Assembly: GCA_007121175.1 (NCBI GenBank)
Contig: SKMG01000161.1
Coordinates: 1 to 7,110, forward strand
Direction: 5' to 3'
Length of the DNA: 7,110 nucleotides
From: Trueperaceae bacterium
GTDB taxonomy: Bacteria; Deinococcota; Deinococci; Deinococcales; Trueperaceae
In this document: in pieces, positions 6,136-7,110 of the stretch
Layout: every line of letters begins with the position of its first letter
How positions within the stretch are numbered: the first letter of the stretch is position 1
Position numbers and translations under genes: made by a program
Notes under the pieces: model-generated
What the model was told of the DNA's origin: nothing
Database searches by the model: none
What the model saw: the letters and a program-made list of their open reading frames with translations, nothing else

Positions 6136-6375
6136 ATGCGCGCGATCGGCATTCGAGCATTCCGGGACCATGCCACGAAGCATCTCGCCGGCAACGAGGT
6201 CCTCGAGATCCAGCGACACGGACACACGGTGGGCTACTTCCTGCCCCGTCGCGATCCGGACGGGCGCCCGCCGCTGGGCGCGCTCGCGGCCCTGCTCGAG
6301 CGCGCCATCGACGAGAGCGACCTCACGCAGCAGGAGATCGTCGCGCTGCTCTCATCCTCGCGCTCGGGTGGCTGA
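6136..6375 (+). CDS. Phd/YefM-like antitoxin, apparently without a toxin partner
   Basis: A 79-residue protein. The N-terminal half (GIRAFRDHATKHLAGNEVLEIQRHGHTVGYFLPRRD within residues 5-40, quoted in part as key segments IRAFRDH and QRHGHTVGYFLP) fits the Phd/YefM DNA-binding and dimerisation fold. The C-terminal part (about 47-75) is predicted helical and amphipathic, as in toxin-binding tails, and is rich in Glu, Gln and Leu. I chose the ATG at 6136 because GGGAGG (6126-6131) precedes it by 4 nt; the earlier GTG at 6115 lies within the palindrome. In classical pairs a PIN, Doc or RelE/YoeB-type toxin follows at once, but here only 75 nt separate the stop from the convergent SDR gene, and the gene upstream is a divergent transporter. 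The protein could be a lone antitoxin, a remnant, or a small repressor. Its operator and clean promoter argue that it is still expressed. Family assignment rests on motif resemblance only. Confidence 0.7.
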   Translation: MRAIGIRAFRDHATKHLAGNEVLEIQRHGHTVGYFLPRRDPDGRPPLGALAALLERAIDESDLTQQEIVALLSSSRSGG

Positions 6376-6400
6376 GCCGCGTCGCAGCGATCAGCCACTC

Positions 6401-6422
6401 AGGCGCCGCAGCCATGGCGCTT
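6401..6422 (+). terminator. Weak hairpin between the convergent antitoxin-like and SDR genes
   Basis: AGGCGCC (6401-6407) can pair with GGCGCTT (6416-6422) as a 7-bp stem with one G-T wobble and an 8-nt loop, 26 nt after the antitoxin stop. A second small GGCGC/GCGCC hairpin lies at 6437-6450. Neither has a T-tract, so any termination is weak or factor-assisted. Confidence 0.25.
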
Positions 6423-6458
6423 CAACCCGTCAAGGCGGCGCCCAGGCGCCTCAACCCG
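6416..6458. repeat. 14-nt imperfect direct repeat spanning the SDR stop
   Basis: GGCGCTTCAACCCG (6416-6429) and GGCGCCTCAACCCG (6445-6458) match at 13 of 14 positions, 29 bp apart. The second copy contains the SDR stop codon (TCA at 6451-6453, TGA on the minus strand); the first carries a second TGA just beyond it. It looks like a small duplication of the gene end. Confidence 0.65.
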
Positions 6459-7110
6459 CCATCCAGCCTCCGTCGACCATCAGGTTCTCGCCGGTGACGA
6501 AGCTGGCATCGTCGCTGGCGAGCCACAGCGCCGCCTTGGCGACGTCTTGCGGCGTGCCGAGCCGCGGCATCGGCGTGCGGGCGCGCGAGTAGGCCAGGGC
6601 CGCCTCCGAAGCCGCCGGGCCCGGCTTGCCCGTCACGATCTTGCCCGGTGCCACGGCGTTGCAGACGATCCCGCGCGCGGCGTAGTCGACCGCCACCTGG
6701 CGCGTCAGGTACACGACGCCCGCCTTGCTCACGCCGTACGCCAGGCTGCCCGGCGCTGCGACCATGCCGTGCTGCGACGACAGGTTGACGATCCGTCCGC
6801 GCACACCGTCTCGCGGCTCCTGGAGGAGCATCTGGCGCACCGCCTCGCGGCAGCACAGGAACACGCCGCGCAGGTTCACCGCCATCACCCGCTCCCAGTC
6901 CGCCACCGTCGTCTCGGTGAGCGGCGCGCTCTCGCCGATGGCCGCGTCGTTCACCATCACGTCGAGCCGACCGAAGCGCGACACGGCCGCGGCGACGAGC
7001 CCAACGACCTGAGCCTCGTCGCCGACGTCGGTGCGTCGGTCCAGCACGCTGCCTCCCTCGGCCTCGATGAGCTCGGCCGTGGGGCGGCCGCCCTCGCGCG
7101 GCGAAGCACG
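6451..7110 (-). CDS. Short-chain dehydrogenase/reductase (classical SDR), N-terminus outside the window
   Basis: NAD(P)-dependent oxidoreductase of the classical SDR family. The visible 219 residues lack the N-terminal TGxxxGIG nucleotide-binding motif, which must lie beyond position 7110. The frame is open to the edge, and its first residues (GGRPTAELIEAEGGSVLDRRTDV) fit the usual stretch after beta-2, so the GTG at 7045-7047 is an internal valine and not the start. In window numbering the active-site set is N80 (in MAVNLRGVF), S112 (IVNLSSQHG), Y125 and K129 (YGVSK). NDAAIG takes the place of the usual NNAG, NAVAPGKIVTGKPG carries the PG motif after beta-6, and LMVDGGWMAG is the typical C-terminus. 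The order and spacing (Ser to Tyr 13 residues) are normal for a 3-oxoacyl-ACP reductase/glucose-dehydrogenase-like enzyme. The substrate is unknown. It converges on the antitoxin-like gene with 75 nt between stops. Confidence 0.95.
   Translation of the reverse strand, partial: RASPREGGRPTAELIEAEGGSVLDRRTDVGDEAQVVGLVAAAVSRFGRLDVMVNDAAIGESAPLTETTVADWERVMAVNLRGVFLCCREAVRQMLLQEPRDGVRGRIVNLSSQHGMVAAPGSLAYGVSKAGVVYLTRQVAVDYAARGIVCNAVAPGKIVTGKPGPAASEAALAYSRARTPMPRLGTPQDVAKAALWLASDDASFVTGENLMVDGGWMAG

Noticed and set aside
6011..6592. Plus-strand open frame running through the antitoxin-like gene and into the SDR region
   Set aside because: It overlaps a better-supported gene with a good ribosome binding site in another frame and reads Arg/Ser/Pro-rich, a composition artefact. 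I also checked it as a possible toxin and saw no PIN, Doc or RelE-like motif.
7045..7047. GTG as the start of the SDR gene
   Set aside because: The frame continues open to the window edge with SDR-like sequence, and a start here would remove the nucleotide-binding motif.

Overview
The window is bacterial DNA of strongly GC-rich composition: codon third positions are almost all G or C, and long antisense open frames shadow every real gene. Such composition fits Actinomycetota, Myxococcota, Binatota-like lineages and high-GC Pseudomonadota. Nothing here (no rRNA, tRNA or ribosomal gene) allows a firmer placement. No insertion sequence, phage gene, CRISPR array or RNA gene was seen.

Layout. (1) 1-2243, + strand: a membrane-bound M28 zinc peptidase with a multi-TM C-terminal half, whose true N-terminus probably lies before the window. 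A hairpin just after its stop looks like a terminator. (2) 2244-2485: a non-coding gap with a good sigma70-type promoter (TTGACG-N17-TACGGT) and a leader hairpin. (3) 2486-4487, + strand: a two-gene operon, a PLP-dependent D-threonine aldolase/D-serine dehydratase-like enzyme followed 28 nt later by an aldo/keto reductase. (4) 4566-5819, - strand: an MFS transporter converging on the operon; its start has no ribosome binding site of its own but is overlapped by a possible 13-codon leader ORF. (5) 5820-6135: a divergent regulatory region with two related operator-like palindromes and an extended -10 promoter. (6) 6136-6375, + strand: a 79-residue Phd/YefM-like antitoxin with no toxin beside it. 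(7) 6451-7110, - strand: a short-chain dehydrogenase/reductase, cut by the window edge before its N-terminal nucleotide-binding motif.

How the genes may work together: a PLP enzyme of beta-hydroxy-amino-acid chemistry, an aldehyde/ketone reductase, a carboxylate-type MFS carrier and an SDR would fit uptake and breakdown of a small hydroxy or amino acid. Only the PLP enzyme/reductase pair has real operon evidence; the rest is proximity. The most distinctive signal is the antitoxin-like gene: a 28-bp near-perfect palindrome sits just downstream of its -10, and a related site with a YefM-type TGTACA core lies 104 bp upstream, towards the MFS gene. It could be a stand-alone autoregulated repressor instead of half of a toxin-antitoxin pair. 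Smaller oddities are imperfect direct repeats spanning the stop codons of the aldo/keto reductase and the SDR, and a 16-bp perfect palindrome over the stop of the PLP enzyme.
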